From positions 1-40,148 of the forward strand of contig CABURV010000013.1 in the NCBI GenBank assembly GCA_902494035.1: a stretch of 40,148 nt of DNA, written 5' to 3'. The stretch is from an uncultured Collinsella sp. Its GTDB lineage: Bacteria; Actinomycetota; Coriobacteriia; Coriobacteriales; Coriobacteriaceae. Made by a program: the position numbers and the translations under genes. Below the pieces are notes generated by a model. That model made no database searches, was not told where the DNA came from, and saw only the letters and a program-made list of their open reading frames with translations. Position 1 is the stretch's first letter. The number at the start of each line of letters is the position of its first letter. This document shows positions 1 through 6,703 of this stretch, one piece after another.

Positions 1-113
1 ACCGCGTCGTCTTTATGGACGGCGGCGTCATTGTGGAAGAGGGTACGCCGAGCGAGGTCTTCGACCACCCCAAGAGCGAGCGCACCAAGGCGTTCTTGGG
101 CAATATCTCGTAG
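1..113 (+). CDS. Amino-acid ABC transporter ATP-binding protein (C-terminal end only)
   Basis: The last 36 codons of a gene that begins outside the window, read from base 3 to the TAG at 111-113. The residues include VVFMDGGVIVEEGTPSEVF, then HPKSERTKAFL before the stop. This is the H-loop-distal C-terminus typical of GlnQ/HisP-type ATPases, which energise uptake of polar amino acids at the inner face of the membrane. The Walker motifs lie upstream and cannot be checked, so the substrate is not determined. A strong hairpin follows 22 bases after the stop. Confidence 0.8.
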   Translation, partial: RVVFMDGGVIVEEGTPSEVFDHPKSERTKAFLGNIS

Positions 114-134
114 CCGGTTGATGTAACTGCCGTT

Positions 135-178
135 ACAAAAGAGCGGGGCTGGACTTGAATCCAGCCCCGCTCTTTTGT
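135..178. terminator. Bidirectional intrinsic terminator
   Basis: A perfect 19-bp stem (ACAAAAGAGCGGGGCTGGA and its complement) around a 6-base loop, CTTGAA. The stem ends carry A4 on one side and T4 on the other, so it can end transcription of the ABC transporter gene (plus strand) and of the flavodoxin operon (minus strand), which converge here. Confidence 0.85.
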
Positions 179-228
179 AGGGATGGGGATGCGCTTTGAT
201 GCAGGCTCTCTTGGAGGCCCTGGGTTCG

Positions 229-648
229 TTACGCGAGCTCGGCTCCGAGGGCCTTGCAAGCGGTCTCGCCCTCGTTGTCGGGCGCGTCGTAGCAGATGGT
301 GGAGTCCACGACGTTGACGCCGGCCTCGTCGGCGTCGGCCTTCCAGTTGTCCATCCACTCGCCCTCGGCCCACGAATAGGAGCCAAAGAGGACGACCTTC
401 TTGTCGCCGAGAGTCTCCTTGACCTCGTCCCACATCGGCTGGAACTCATCGTACTCGAGCTCCTCGGAGCCCATGGCGGGGCAGCCGAAGGCGAAGGCAT
501 CATATTCGGCGGCCTTGTCGGCAGAGAAGTCGGCGCAGGGGATGACTTCGGTCTCGGCACCCGCGGACGTGGCGCCTTCGGCGACGAGGTTTGCCATGAC
601 CTCGGTGTTGCCCGTGCCGCTCCAGTAGACGACGGCGATCTTGCTCAT
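229..648 (-). CDS. Flavodoxin (short-chain type)
   Basis: A 139-residue flavodoxin, an FMN-binding electron carrier that can replace ferredoxin. The N-terminus MSKIAVVYWSGTGNTEVMA holds the phosphate-binding loop SGTGNTE (residues 10-16) directly after the first beta strand. The later GCPAMGSEELE and LFGSYSWAEGEWM segments are the two FMN-flanking loops of the family. Length is normal for short-chain flavodoxins. AAAGGA lies just upstream of the ATG. It is the second gene after the DUF3793 gene (46-base gap), so both are probably one transcript. Flavodoxins are often induced when iron is scarce, which fits the box upstream of the partner gene. The redox partner is unknown. Confidence 0.93.
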   Translation of the reverse strand: MSKIAVVYWSGTGNTEVMANLVAEGATSAGAETEVIPCADFSADKAAEYDAFAFGCPAMGSEELEYDEFQPMWDEVKETLGDKKVVLFGSYSWAEGEWMDNWKADADEAGVNVVDSTICYDAPDNEGETACKALGAELA

Positions 649-694
649 GTTGAGTCCTTTCAGTTGTGCGGCAGGTTGCCGCGGCTTCTATGTT

Positions 695-1399
695 CTATCG
701 GGTTGCCTGGGCAAGTTGTGCCAAGCTGCAGCCCTGCTGATAGACAAAGGTGAGGTATTGAGTGCAAGCGCGGTAGGCGTCAAACATCGCAAGCGCTTGC
801 TCGACATTCGTGTAGACCTTCCAAGCTCCAAAGACCTTGTAGTTCTCGCCGCGCTGGACGATAAACTCGTGCACGTCGTCGTAGGGATATCCTAGGAAGT
901 AGCCTATTTCGTGCGGAAACTCGCAGGTGCAGTCGTTGCTGCAGTTAGCTTGCTGGGGTAGTGCGCATCGAGTCTGGCTACAAGCGCATTCCGCGACGTT
1001 ATTGCTCGCGAGCGTGATGCGTGATGCCAAATGCACAAGGCATGTCGAAAGGTCTCTCGTGTCGTAGCCTTCCGGGGCGAGCGCCGTTTGGGCGCGAGGG
1101 TCTGCGAAATAGGTGGTGAGGCTTTTGGCTCGGTACATATACACGAGCGCTCCGCATGGCCGCCAGACCAAAACACTCAGGTGGATACCGAACGGGTCAA
1201 GCTCGCGATTGCACTGGGCGATAACGTTGAGCAGGCGTGCTCGGCGTTCTGCGATGGTTTCGGTTGCGGTCGAGCCGTCCCCGTGGGCGTAGGTGCCTGG
1301 ATAGGTAAAGAGCGATGCCGGCTTGATGCCCGCGAGCGTGGGAGAGCAGTTGCGCACGACTGCTGCCTGAAACGTTGGGATGTCTATGGTTCGAGTCAC
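695..1399 (-). CDS. DUF3793 family protein
   Basis: A 234-residue protein that I recognise as DUF3793. It has the family opening VRNCSPTLAGIKPASLF, a central cysteine-containing stretch, the hallmark EFPHEIGYFLGYPYDDVHEF and the closing GAWKVYTNVEQALAMFDAYRACT. The start is GTG with GTAAGGAG upstream. DUF3793 has no assigned biochemical role. In many anaerobes it sits beside a flavodoxin gene, as here, which suggests a role in iron- or redox-related physiology (inference). The conserved cysteines could bind a metal or cluster, but this is not shown. A putative promoter and palindromic operator precede it. Confidence 0.85.
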   Translation of the reverse strand: MTRTIDIPTFQAAVVRNCSPTLAGIKPASLFTYPGTYAHGDGSTATETIAERRARLLNVIAQCNRELDPFGIHLSVLVWRPCGALVYMYRAKSLTTYFADPRAQTALAPEGYDTRDLSTCLVHLASRITLASNNVAECACSQTRCALPQQANCSNDCTCEFPHEIGYFLGYPYDDVHEFIVQRGENYKVFGAWKVYTNVEQALAMFDAYRACTQYLTFVYQQGCSLAQLAQATR

Positions 1400-1422
1400 G
1401 GCACTCCTTACGGATCTAAACT

Positions 1423-1438
1423 GTTAGCCTAGGAAAAC
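1423..1438 (-). promoter_or_regulatory. Candidate iron-repressor (DtxR/IdeR-like) operator
   Basis: The minus strand reads GTTTTCCTAGGCTAAC, a palindrome of form GTT-N2-CCTAGG-N2-AAC. It abuts the -10 element of the flavodoxin operon promoter. The 9-base run TAGGCTAAC is the central part of the known IdeR/DtxR consensus TTAGGTTAGGCTAACCTAA; the outer arms do not match. An iron repressor here would fit the flavodoxin gene downstream, but a chance match is possible. Confidence 0.4.
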
Positions 1439-1465
1439 TTATACACGAAAGTAAGCCATGGTCAA
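1438..1465 (-). promoter_or_regulatory. Promoter of the DUF3793/flavodoxin operon
   Basis: On the minus strand, a -35 box TTGACC (1460-1465) and a -10 box TATAAG (1438-1443) are separated by 16 bases. They lie about 40 bases upstream of the DUF3793 GTG start. Confidence 0.6.
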
Positions 1466-1526
1466 CAAAAAAGTTTGAAGCGGGAAACTAATTGACCGAA
1501 CGGACATGATTTTGGGTTAAGATGGG

Positions 1527-1545
1527 GACACCCCATGGGGGTATC
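1527..1545 (+). promoter_or_regulatory. CsoR-like metal-sensor operator
   Basis: Read on the minus strand this is GATACCCCCATGGGGTGTC, an inverted repeat of a C-run and a G-run flanked by TA/TG. This is the layout of CsoR/RcnR-family operators, such as the copper box. It lies 28 bases before the start of the HMA-domain gene and just downstream of a weak promoter (TTGACC at 1492, TTAAGAT at 1517). The neighbouring metal-binding protein supports the reading. No csoR gene is in the window. Confidence 0.5.
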
Positions 1546-1573
1546 TAGATAGTGCTACTTGAAAGGGGAACGC

Positions 1574-1957
1574 ATGAGTGACTTGCTCAACCCTGCGAAT
1601 CTCATCGTGCTGGCCGTCATTGCCGTCGGCATGTTTTTTGGACTGCGTCGTATTGCCGCTTCGACACACGGGAAGAGTTGCTGCAGCGATGGTGCGAGCG
1701 GTAAGAAGGCCAAAAAGGTTGTTGTGGTGGATACCGATGCGTCACACTACCCCTATAGCGATGAGCTGCTCATCGGCGGCATGAGCTGTGACGGCTGCGC
1801 TCAGAACGTAGCCAATGCCCTCAATGCACTGGATGGCGTGTGGGCAACGGTGACATATGCGGACCACACGGCGCGCGTGCGCTCTAAGCAGCCGGTTGAT
1901 CGCGGTGTCCTCGAGACGACCGTGAAAGACGCGGGCTACTACGTCATGACGCTGTAA
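1574..1957 (+). CDS. Membrane-anchored heavy-metal-associated (HMA) domain protein
   Basis: A 127-residue protein. The ATG at 1574 is chosen over an in-frame TTG at 1559 because AAAGGGG lies right before it. Residues 10-27 form one membrane helix (LIVLAVIAVGMFFGLRRIA), followed by a basic, cysteine-containing stretch (KSCCSDG). The front half resembles FeoB-associated Cys-rich membrane proteins. The C-terminal ~60 residues are an HMA domain with the metal ligands C72 and C75 in GGMSCDGCAQ. Such domains bind Cu(I) or similar soft metals and pass them to transporters. The protein probably faces the cytosol, anchored by the helix. The gene stands alone behind a CsoR-like palindrome. Metal identity is inferred. 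Confidence 0.75.
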   Translation: MSDLLNPANLIVLAVIAVGMFFGLRRIAASTHGKSCCSDGASGKKAKKVVVVDTDASHYPYSDELLIGGMSCDGCAQNVANALNALDGVWATVTYADHTARVRSKQPVDRGVLETTVKDAGYYVMTL

Positions 1958-1983
1958 GTGCCGCCCTGGATGCGCTTCCTTGG

Positions 1984-2409
1984 CTAGGCTTGTCCGCGCA
2001 GTTCGATGTCTTGGATATCGTCGAAGTCGATGGCGATGTCTTTGAGCTTGAGGAGCTTGAAGGCGGGGAGTACCTCGTCGAGAATACCGGTGCGGGAGCG
2101 ATAGCCGTACGTATCGTAATAGGTGACACGAACCAAGTCGCCACGTTTGAGACCCTCGAGCTTTTTAGAAAGTACGAGGGCTTTTTCTTCCGTGAGCTCA
2201 CGTTTTGGCTCGACGGTGATTTCCTGCTTGCGCACGAGTTCGTAGTATCCCGTGAGGGCGGCAAAGGGCATAAACTGTGCGGCGCGGTTGGCGCGCACGG
2301 CACCGTTGGCAGTGAGGTTGGGGTCGGCGACGCGGCGTCTGCCCTCGGGGTCCGCCAGGCGCTCGAAGGCGGTCGGCGGGCGCACGGGCTGTTGTTTGGG
2401 CTTAGGCAC
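1984..2409 (-). CDS. YolD-like family protein
   Basis: A 141-residue protein with the YolD-like core: NRAAQFMPFAALTGYYELV, then a helix and the beta segment GLKRGDLVRVTYYDTYGY with a following RTGILDEV. YolD-like proteins are small SOS-associated partners commonly encoded next to Y-family polymerases; their biochemical role is not settled. A GTG at 2409 with GGAGG five bases upstream is preferred to the TTG at 2421, which has no ribosome site. The start overlaps the end of the polymerase gene by 8 bases, implying translational coupling and shared SOS control. Confidence 0.8.
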   Translation of the reverse strand: MPKPKQQPVRPPTAFERLADPEGRRRVADPNLTANGAVRANRAAQFMPFAALTGYYELVRKQEITVEPKRELTEEKALVLSKKLEGLKRGDLVRVTYYDTYGYRSRTGILDEVLPAFKLLKLKDIAIDFDDIQDIELRGQA

Positions 2410-3907
2410 GGTGTCCTCCAACTTGGTCGTTGCGTTCGCGCGCGGTGGCGCCGGCGGTAAAGCTTAATCCCTTGACCAGGGCGTTCTTGCCGTACTTGCC
2501 TTTCACGGCCAGGACGGCGCGCGCCAGGTCGCGCTCGCGCTCATCGGCCTCGACATCGCTGAACAGATCGATGGTGGCAAATTCTTCGGGCACCAGATTG
2601 CCAAATCCCAGATTGATACGCTTGACCGGTCGCTTGGGGTCGACAGTCTGCGCCCAAAGGTCATCGAAATACCCCATGATCTTCTTAAACGAATTGGTGC
2701 GCTCGGGCAGCTTTCGCGAGGCGTTGGAGTGCGCAAAGAGTGCGGCATAGCCACCGCGCGGTTTGCCGCCATGCTCTCCCACAAAGATGCCATCGATTGC
2801 CTGCGCTTCGCGCACCAGGCGGCGCCGTTCGTCATCGCGCTGGACGGGCTTGGGAGCACGGGGCGCGAGCTCGGGGCCGGCGGTTGCGGTAGGTTCGATA
2901 CTCGATGTGCTTGAGCGCAGGTGCCCGCATCCGTCCACATATTGCGCTGTACCGCTGGCGTCGAGGCGGCGTATGTCGGCTCGCTCGCTCGCGTAGCCCA
3001 CAAAGAGCGAGATGCTGTCGCAGACCACGTGTTTATCGACCAAGTCCAACACGGCGTTGTCGACCATCTCGCGCAAGACGGTGTAGGCTTGCTCGTAGGC
3101 ATAACCCTTCGAGAGCACCTGTCCTGTGGTGGTCGAAGTTGCTTGTGGGCGATAGGCTTGGATATCGGCGATGGTTGTCGGCTCGCGCCCAAAGGCGTGG
3201 TCGATGAGATATTCGGCATTGACGCCGAGCTCGTCGTAGAGCAGGTTCTCGTCGAGTGCGGCGACACCCATCAGGTCGTAGACGCCATACTTTTCGAGTC
3301 GTGCTGCCACGCCGGGGCCGATGCCCCAGATATCGGTGATGGGACGATGGGGCCAGATCTCTTTGCGAAAGGTCTCGTCGTCGAGTATGCCGATGCGGCT
3401 GGGTACGTGCTTGGCGGTGATATCGAGCGCTACCTTGGCCTGGAATAGGTTGGGGCCGATGCCGACCGTCGCCGTGATGCCGGTGCGCGCCAAGACCTCG
3501 TCGCGCAGCGTGCAAGCGAACCCTTCCGCATCGGTGTGATAAAGGTCCAGATAGGGCGTCACGTCGATAAAGCACTCATCGATGGAGTAGACGTGTACGT
3601 CCTGGGGGCTGACGTATTCCAGATAGATGCCGTAGATTTGCGCCGACACCTCCATGTAGTGCTGCATACGTGGCACTGCTTTGATGCAGTCGATGCCGTC
3701 GGGAATCTCGAACAGACGGCAGCGGTTGTGAATACCTAAGTCCTTCATGGCCTGCGTGATAGCGAGACAGATGGTCGTGCGTCCGCGCGATTCGTCGGCA
3801 ACGACCAGGTTGGTGGTGAGCGGATCGAGCCCACGGTCGACGCACTCGACGCTGGCATAAAACGTCTTGAGGTCGATGCAGATATAGGTGTGACGCTCGT
3901 GCCCCAC
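2402..3907 (-). CDS. Y-family DNA polymerase (UmuC/DinB type, lesion bypass)
   Basis: A 501-residue error-prone polymerase. The palm carries the catalytic acids D12 (ICIDLKTFYASVEC) and D110/E111 (YSIDECFIDV). A helix-hairpin-helix thumb follows near residues 190-212 (TDIWGIGPGVAARLEKYGV), then a little-finger region and a C-terminal tail. The GTG start at 3907 has GGGAGG five bases upstream and places the family opening at residue 9. The longer ORF start at 3979 would put the promoter and LexA box inside the gene. It most resembles the Firmicutes/Actinobacteria UvrX/YqjW branch that travels with YolD. It inserts nucleotides opposite damaged bases during the SOS response. Confidence 0.93.
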   Translation of the reverse strand: MGHERHTYICIDLKTFYASVECVDRGLDPLTTNLVVADESRGRTTICLAITQAMKDLGIHNRCRLFEIPDGIDCIKAVPRMQHYMEVSAQIYGIYLEYVSPQDVHVYSIDECFIDVTPYLDLYHTDAEGFACTLRDEVLARTGITATVGIGPNLFQAKVALDITAKHVPSRIGILDDETFRKEIWPHRPITDIWGIGPGVAARLEKYGVYDLMGVAALDENLLYDELGVNAEYLIDHAFGREPTTIADIQAYRPQATSTTTGQVLSKGYAYEQAYTVLREMVDNAVLDLVDKHVVCDSISLFVGYASERADIRRLDASGTAQYVDGCGHLRSSTSSIEPTATAGPELAPRAPKPVQRDDERRRLVREAQAIDGIFVGEHGGKPRGGYAALFAHSNASRKLPERTNSFKKIMGYFDDLWAQTVDPKRPVKRINLGFGNLVPEEFATIDLFSDVEADERERDLARAVLAVKGKYGKNALVKGLSFTAGATARERNDQVGGHRA

Positions 3908-3936
3908 GCGTCCTCCCATCAAACACATGTTCTTAT

Positions 3937-3950
3937 CGAATATCTGTTCG
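3937..3950 (-). promoter_or_regulatory. LexA (SOS) box
   Basis: The minus strand reads CGAACAGATATTCG, one base off the Gram-positive LexA consensus CGAAC-N4-GTTCG. It lies directly downstream of the -10 box of the polymerase promoter, an ideal place to block initiation. Confidence 0.8.
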
Positions 3951-3979
3951 ATAATACCCGCTCGTCCGGACATCGTCAA
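3951..3979 (-). promoter_or_regulatory. Promoter of the polymerase/YolD operon
   Basis: Minus-strand -35 box TTGACG (3974-3979) and -10 box TATTAT (3951-3956) with an exact 17-base spacer. The LexA box follows at once and the GTG start is about 45 bases from the -10. Confidence 0.75.
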
Positions 3980-3987
3980 AACCTGTC

Positions 3988-4015
3988 AAAAAGGGACTGG
4001 TTTGTTTTGGTAGGT
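3988..4015 (+). repeat. Single-arm copy of an intergenic repeat
   Basis: These 28 bases, beginning AAAAAGGGACTGG, match the reverse complement of 4714-4741 at 24 of 28 positions. The second arm is not present here, so this looks like a solo half of the palindromic element at 4678-4741. It lies in the gap between the divergent polymerase and dehydrogenase-like genes. Confidence 0.55.
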
Positions 4016-4142
4016 ATGGTCGTGCGGTTGGATCGGGTTTTAACGCAGCTCTAAAGAGTGCGAAACAGCTCGGAAAAGCTCGCTTCGTAGCATGAGCCTA
4101 ACGATTGATACCGCCTATGTGCACGGAAGGGTTGTGGGAAAG

Positions 4143-4667
4143 ATGGTCAATTACGGGTTTGGTATGCCGACGCGCCTTGTTGTGGATGGAGACGTGGCTC
4201 GCTGGTGCGGACGATTGGTCGCTCACTACGGTGGCACCAAGGCGCTGGTCGTGTTGGGCGGTGACAAGCATACGCGCGATGAGCTTGTCTCGGCGGCACT
4301 TGGCTCGCTTGATCGAGCCCTACTCGAGCGCGTACTTTTCCGCTGCGGCTCGGTTGGGGGCGACGGGGGAGACGAACTGATCGACGAAGCCGTGGCCCTG
4401 GCGACCGACGAAGGCGTGGACTTTGTCCTGGCGATTGGCGATGCCGATACTGCTGGCTTTGCGCGCGAGCTCGCGCGTCGCATGGCGGCGCTCGATGCCG
4501 GCGAAGACGGTTTTGTCCCTTATGGATGCATTCTCTCGGAGGGCAAGGCGCCTGCTGTCGTGGGCACCGGTGAGGTTCCCGTTTTTGCCATTATCGCGCC
4601 CGAACTGCTGGAGGGCATCGGGTCTCCTCTGCGTGAGTTGCTCGGTAGCATCTGCGCCGCGGCCTAA
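4143..4667 (+). CDS. Truncated iron-containing alcohol dehydrogenase-like protein
   Basis: A 174-residue protein matching only the N-terminal nucleotide-binding half of group III (iron) alcohol dehydrogenases, which are normally ~380-400 residues. It opens MVNYGFGMPTRLVVDGD, like the family's NFxYxxPTRIxFG, followed by ALVVLGGDKHTRD. Where full enzymes have GGGSxxD for NAD(P) binding there is AIGDADTAG, so the glycine motif is degraded. The helical C-terminal domain with the iron ligands is absent, so dehydrogenase activity is unlikely. The ATG at 4143 fits the family start; an in-frame ATG at 4092 lacks a ribosome site and GTG at 4134 is also possible. It may be a decayed gene or a repurposed Rossmann-like domain. 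Confidence 0.6.
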   Translation: MVNYGFGMPTRLVVDGDVARWCGRLVAHYGGTKALVVLGGDKHTRDELVSAALGSLDRALLERVLFRCGSVGGDGGDELIDEAVALATDEGVDFVLAIGDADTAGFARELARRMAALDAGEDGFVPYGCILSEGKAPAVVGTGEVPVFAIIAPELLEGIGSPLRELLGSICAAA

Positions 4668-4677
4668 TATTTGCCAT

Positions 4678-4741
4678 AAAAGGACGGGTTATTTTTGGTT
4701 GGTAAAGCGTTTGACCTGCCAAAATAAGCCTGTCCCTTTTT
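4678..4741. repeat. Long imperfect inverted repeat (hairpin) after the dehydrogenase-like gene
   Basis: Arms of about 28 bases begin AAAAGGACGGGTTATTTTTGG on the left and end with the matching CCAAAATAAGCCTGTCCCTTTT on the right. The pairing continues inward through GGTTGGT/ACCTGCC to a small loop. T5 follows the right arm, so it can act as a terminator for the gene before it. A diverged single arm lies at 3988-4015, which makes it a repeated mobile-type element rather than a plain terminator. Confidence 0.65.
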
Positions 4742-4867
4742 AATCGGTTGCCGTTTGGGGGGCCGATTGGCAACGCTCGCTGATTGTAGTCTTGACCTGC
4801 GCTAGAATAGTGGCATCTGAATGTCCGGGCGCATGGAGGCGTGCGCCCGTATGCTGAGGAGGACTCT

Positions 4868-6562
4868 ATGGCAACTGTTGCCGCACCTATCGATGCTACG
4901 TCGACTGCCGCTTGGAAGGCACTCGAGGCTCATCAGGAGAAGCTCGAGGCCGATGGTATCGACCTCAAGGCCTGGTTCGCTGCCGATGCCGAGCGCGTGA
5001 ACAAGCTGAGCTTTGACGCCGGTGACCTGCACTTCGACCTGTCGAAGAACCTGGTGACCGATGAGACCGTCAAGCTGCTGTGCGATCTTGCCCGCGAGGT
5101 GAAGCTCGAGGAGCGCCGCGACGCCATGTTCTCCGGCGAGCACATTAACACCACCGAGGACCGCGCCGTCCTGCACACCGCGCTTCGCCGCCCCGCAACC
5201 GAGAGGGGCCAGCTCATCGTCGACGGCCAGGATGTCGTCGCCGACGTGCACGAGGTCCTCGACCGCATGTATGCCTTCGCCGAGCGCGTGCGCTCCGGTG
5301 AGTGGAAGGGCGTTACCGGCAAGAAGATCGAGCACCTGGTGTCCATCGGCATCGGTGGCTCCGATCTGGGCCCGGTCATGGCCTACGAGGCTCTGCGTCC
5401 CTATGCCGACGCCGGTATCGACTGCCGCTATATCTCCAACATCGACCCCAACGACCAGGCCGAGAAGCTTAAGGGCCTGGATCCCGAGACCACGCTCGTG
5501 ATCATCGTCTCCAAGACCTTCACCACGCTCGAGACCCTCACCAACGCCCGCGAGGTCAAGACCTGGATGCTCGAGCAGCTCAAGGCCCAGGGCGCCATCG
5601 ACGGCTCCGATGAGCAGAACGCCGAGGCCGTGGCAAAGCACTTCGTCGCCGTTTCCACCGCACTCGAGAAGGTTGAGGCCTTCGGTATCGACCCCGCCAA
5701 CGCCTTCGGCTTCTGGAACTGGGTCGGCGGCCGCTACTCCGTCGACTCCGCCGTGGGCCTGTCGCTGATCGTCGTGCTCGGTCCCGAGCGCTTCCAGCAG
5801 TTCCTCGAGGGCTTCCACGCTATCGACGAGTACTTCTGCAACACGCCGCTCGAGAACAATGCCGTTGCGCTGATGGGCCTGCTCAACGTCTGGTACGTCA
5901 ACTTCTTCGGTTCCAAGAGCCACGCCGTGCTGCCGTACTGCCAGTACCTGCATCGTTTCCCGGCCTACCTGCAGCAGCTCACCATGGAGTCCAACGGCAA
6001 GCATGTCCGCTGGGACGGCAGCGCCGTGACCTCCGACACCGGTGAGATCTTCTGGGGCGAGCCCGGCACCAACGGTCAGCACGCCTTCTACCAGCTGCTG
6101 CACCAGGGCACCGTGGTGGTCCCGGCCGATTTCATTGCCTTCGCCAATACCGCCAACCCTGCGACCGACAGCGGCCAGGACGTGCACGAGCTGTTCCTGG
6201 GCAACTTCCTGGCCCAGACCAAGGCGCTCGCCTTTGGTAAGACGGCCGATGAGGTGCGCGCCGAGGGCACGCCCGAGCAGATCGTCCCGGCCCGCTGCTT
6301 TGAGGGCAACCGTCCGACGACCTCGATCTTTGGCGACACGTTGACCCCGTTCGCACTCGGCGAGCTCATCGCCCTGTACGAGCACATCACGTTTGTCGAG
6401 GGCACGGTCTGGGGCATCGACTCCTACGACCAGTGGGGCGTCGAGCTGGGCAAGCAGCTTGCCAAGCAGATCACTCCAGCCTTCCATGACGACGCCGCCA
6501 AGGCCGAGCAGGACGCTTCGACCCAGGCGCTCATCGAGTTCTACCGCGCTCACCGCAAGTAG
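4868..6562 (+). CDS. pgi: Glucose-6-phosphate isomerase
   Basis: A 564-residue, full-length phosphoglucose isomerase of the long (proteobacterial/eukaryotic) type, interconverting glucose 6-phosphate and fructose 6-phosphate in the cytosol. The phosphate-binding loop SIGIGGSDLGP lies near residue 159. ESNGKHVRW is near 373, the signature GEPGTNGQHAFYQLLHQGT with the active-site Glu and His near 397-415, and the catalytic-lysine segment GVELGKQLAKQ near 523. The ATG at 4868 follows AGGAGGA; the in-frame ATG at 4841 has no ribosome site. It is a single-gene unit with its own terminator. Its product would enter the same pool as sugars released by the fructosamine operon downstream. Confidence 0.98.
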   Translation: MATVAAPIDATSTAAWKALEAHQEKLEADGIDLKAWFAADAERVNKLSFDAGDLHFDLSKNLVTDETVKLLCDLAREVKLEERRDAMFSGEHINTTEDRAVLHTALRRPATERGQLIVDGQDVVADVHEVLDRMYAFAERVRSGEWKGVTGKKIEHLVSIGIGGSDLGPVMAYEALRPYADAGIDCRYISNIDPNDQAEKLKGLDPETTLVIIVSKTFTTLETLTNAREVKTWMLEQLKAQGAIDGSDEQNAEAVAKHFVAVSTALEKVEAFGIDPANAFGFWNWVGGRYSVDSAVGLSLIVVLGPERFQQFLEGFHAIDEYFCNTPLENNAVALMGLLNVWYVNFFGSKSHAVLPYCQYLHRFPAYLQQLTMESNGKHVRWDGSAVTSDTGEIFWGEPGTNGQHAFYQLLHQGTVVVPADFIAFANTANPATDSGQDVHELFLGNFLAQTKALAFGKTADEVRAEGTPEQIVPARCFEGNRPTTSIFGDTLTPFALGELIALYEHITFVEGTVWGIDSYDQWGVELGKQLAKQITPAFHDDAAKAEQDASTQALIEFYRAHRK

Positions 6563-6595
6563 TCGCTGCTGTTAACGCATCGCGCCTTATAGTCA

Positions 6596-6628
6596 GGGGC
6601 CCGTATCCCATCGGATGCGGGCCCCTTT
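6596..6628. terminator. Intrinsic terminator between pgi and the coupling-protein gene
   Basis: A 13-bp stem, GGGGCCCGTATCC pairing with GGATGCGGGCCCC (one wobble pair), with a 4-base loop and followed by TTTGCTTT. It lies in the gap between two convergent genes and may serve both. Confidence 0.8.
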
Positions 6629-6703
6629 GCTTTGCCGTGGCCCCGGGGCGCACGGCCTTTAAGGATCTTCGCCGGAGCGTCGCGTGCTGCGAGGGCCCTG
6701 CGT

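Noticed and set aside
3907..3979. Longer polymerase start at 3979
   Set aside because: It would place the -35, -10 and LexA box inside the coding region and has no ribosome site; the GTG at 3907 has GGGAGG and matches the family start.
4802..6553. 583-codon open frame on the minus strand opposite pgi
   Set aside because: It is the antisense shadow of a GC-rich gene; pgi has intact catalytic motifs, and the antisense protein is low-complexity with no family signal or ribosome site.
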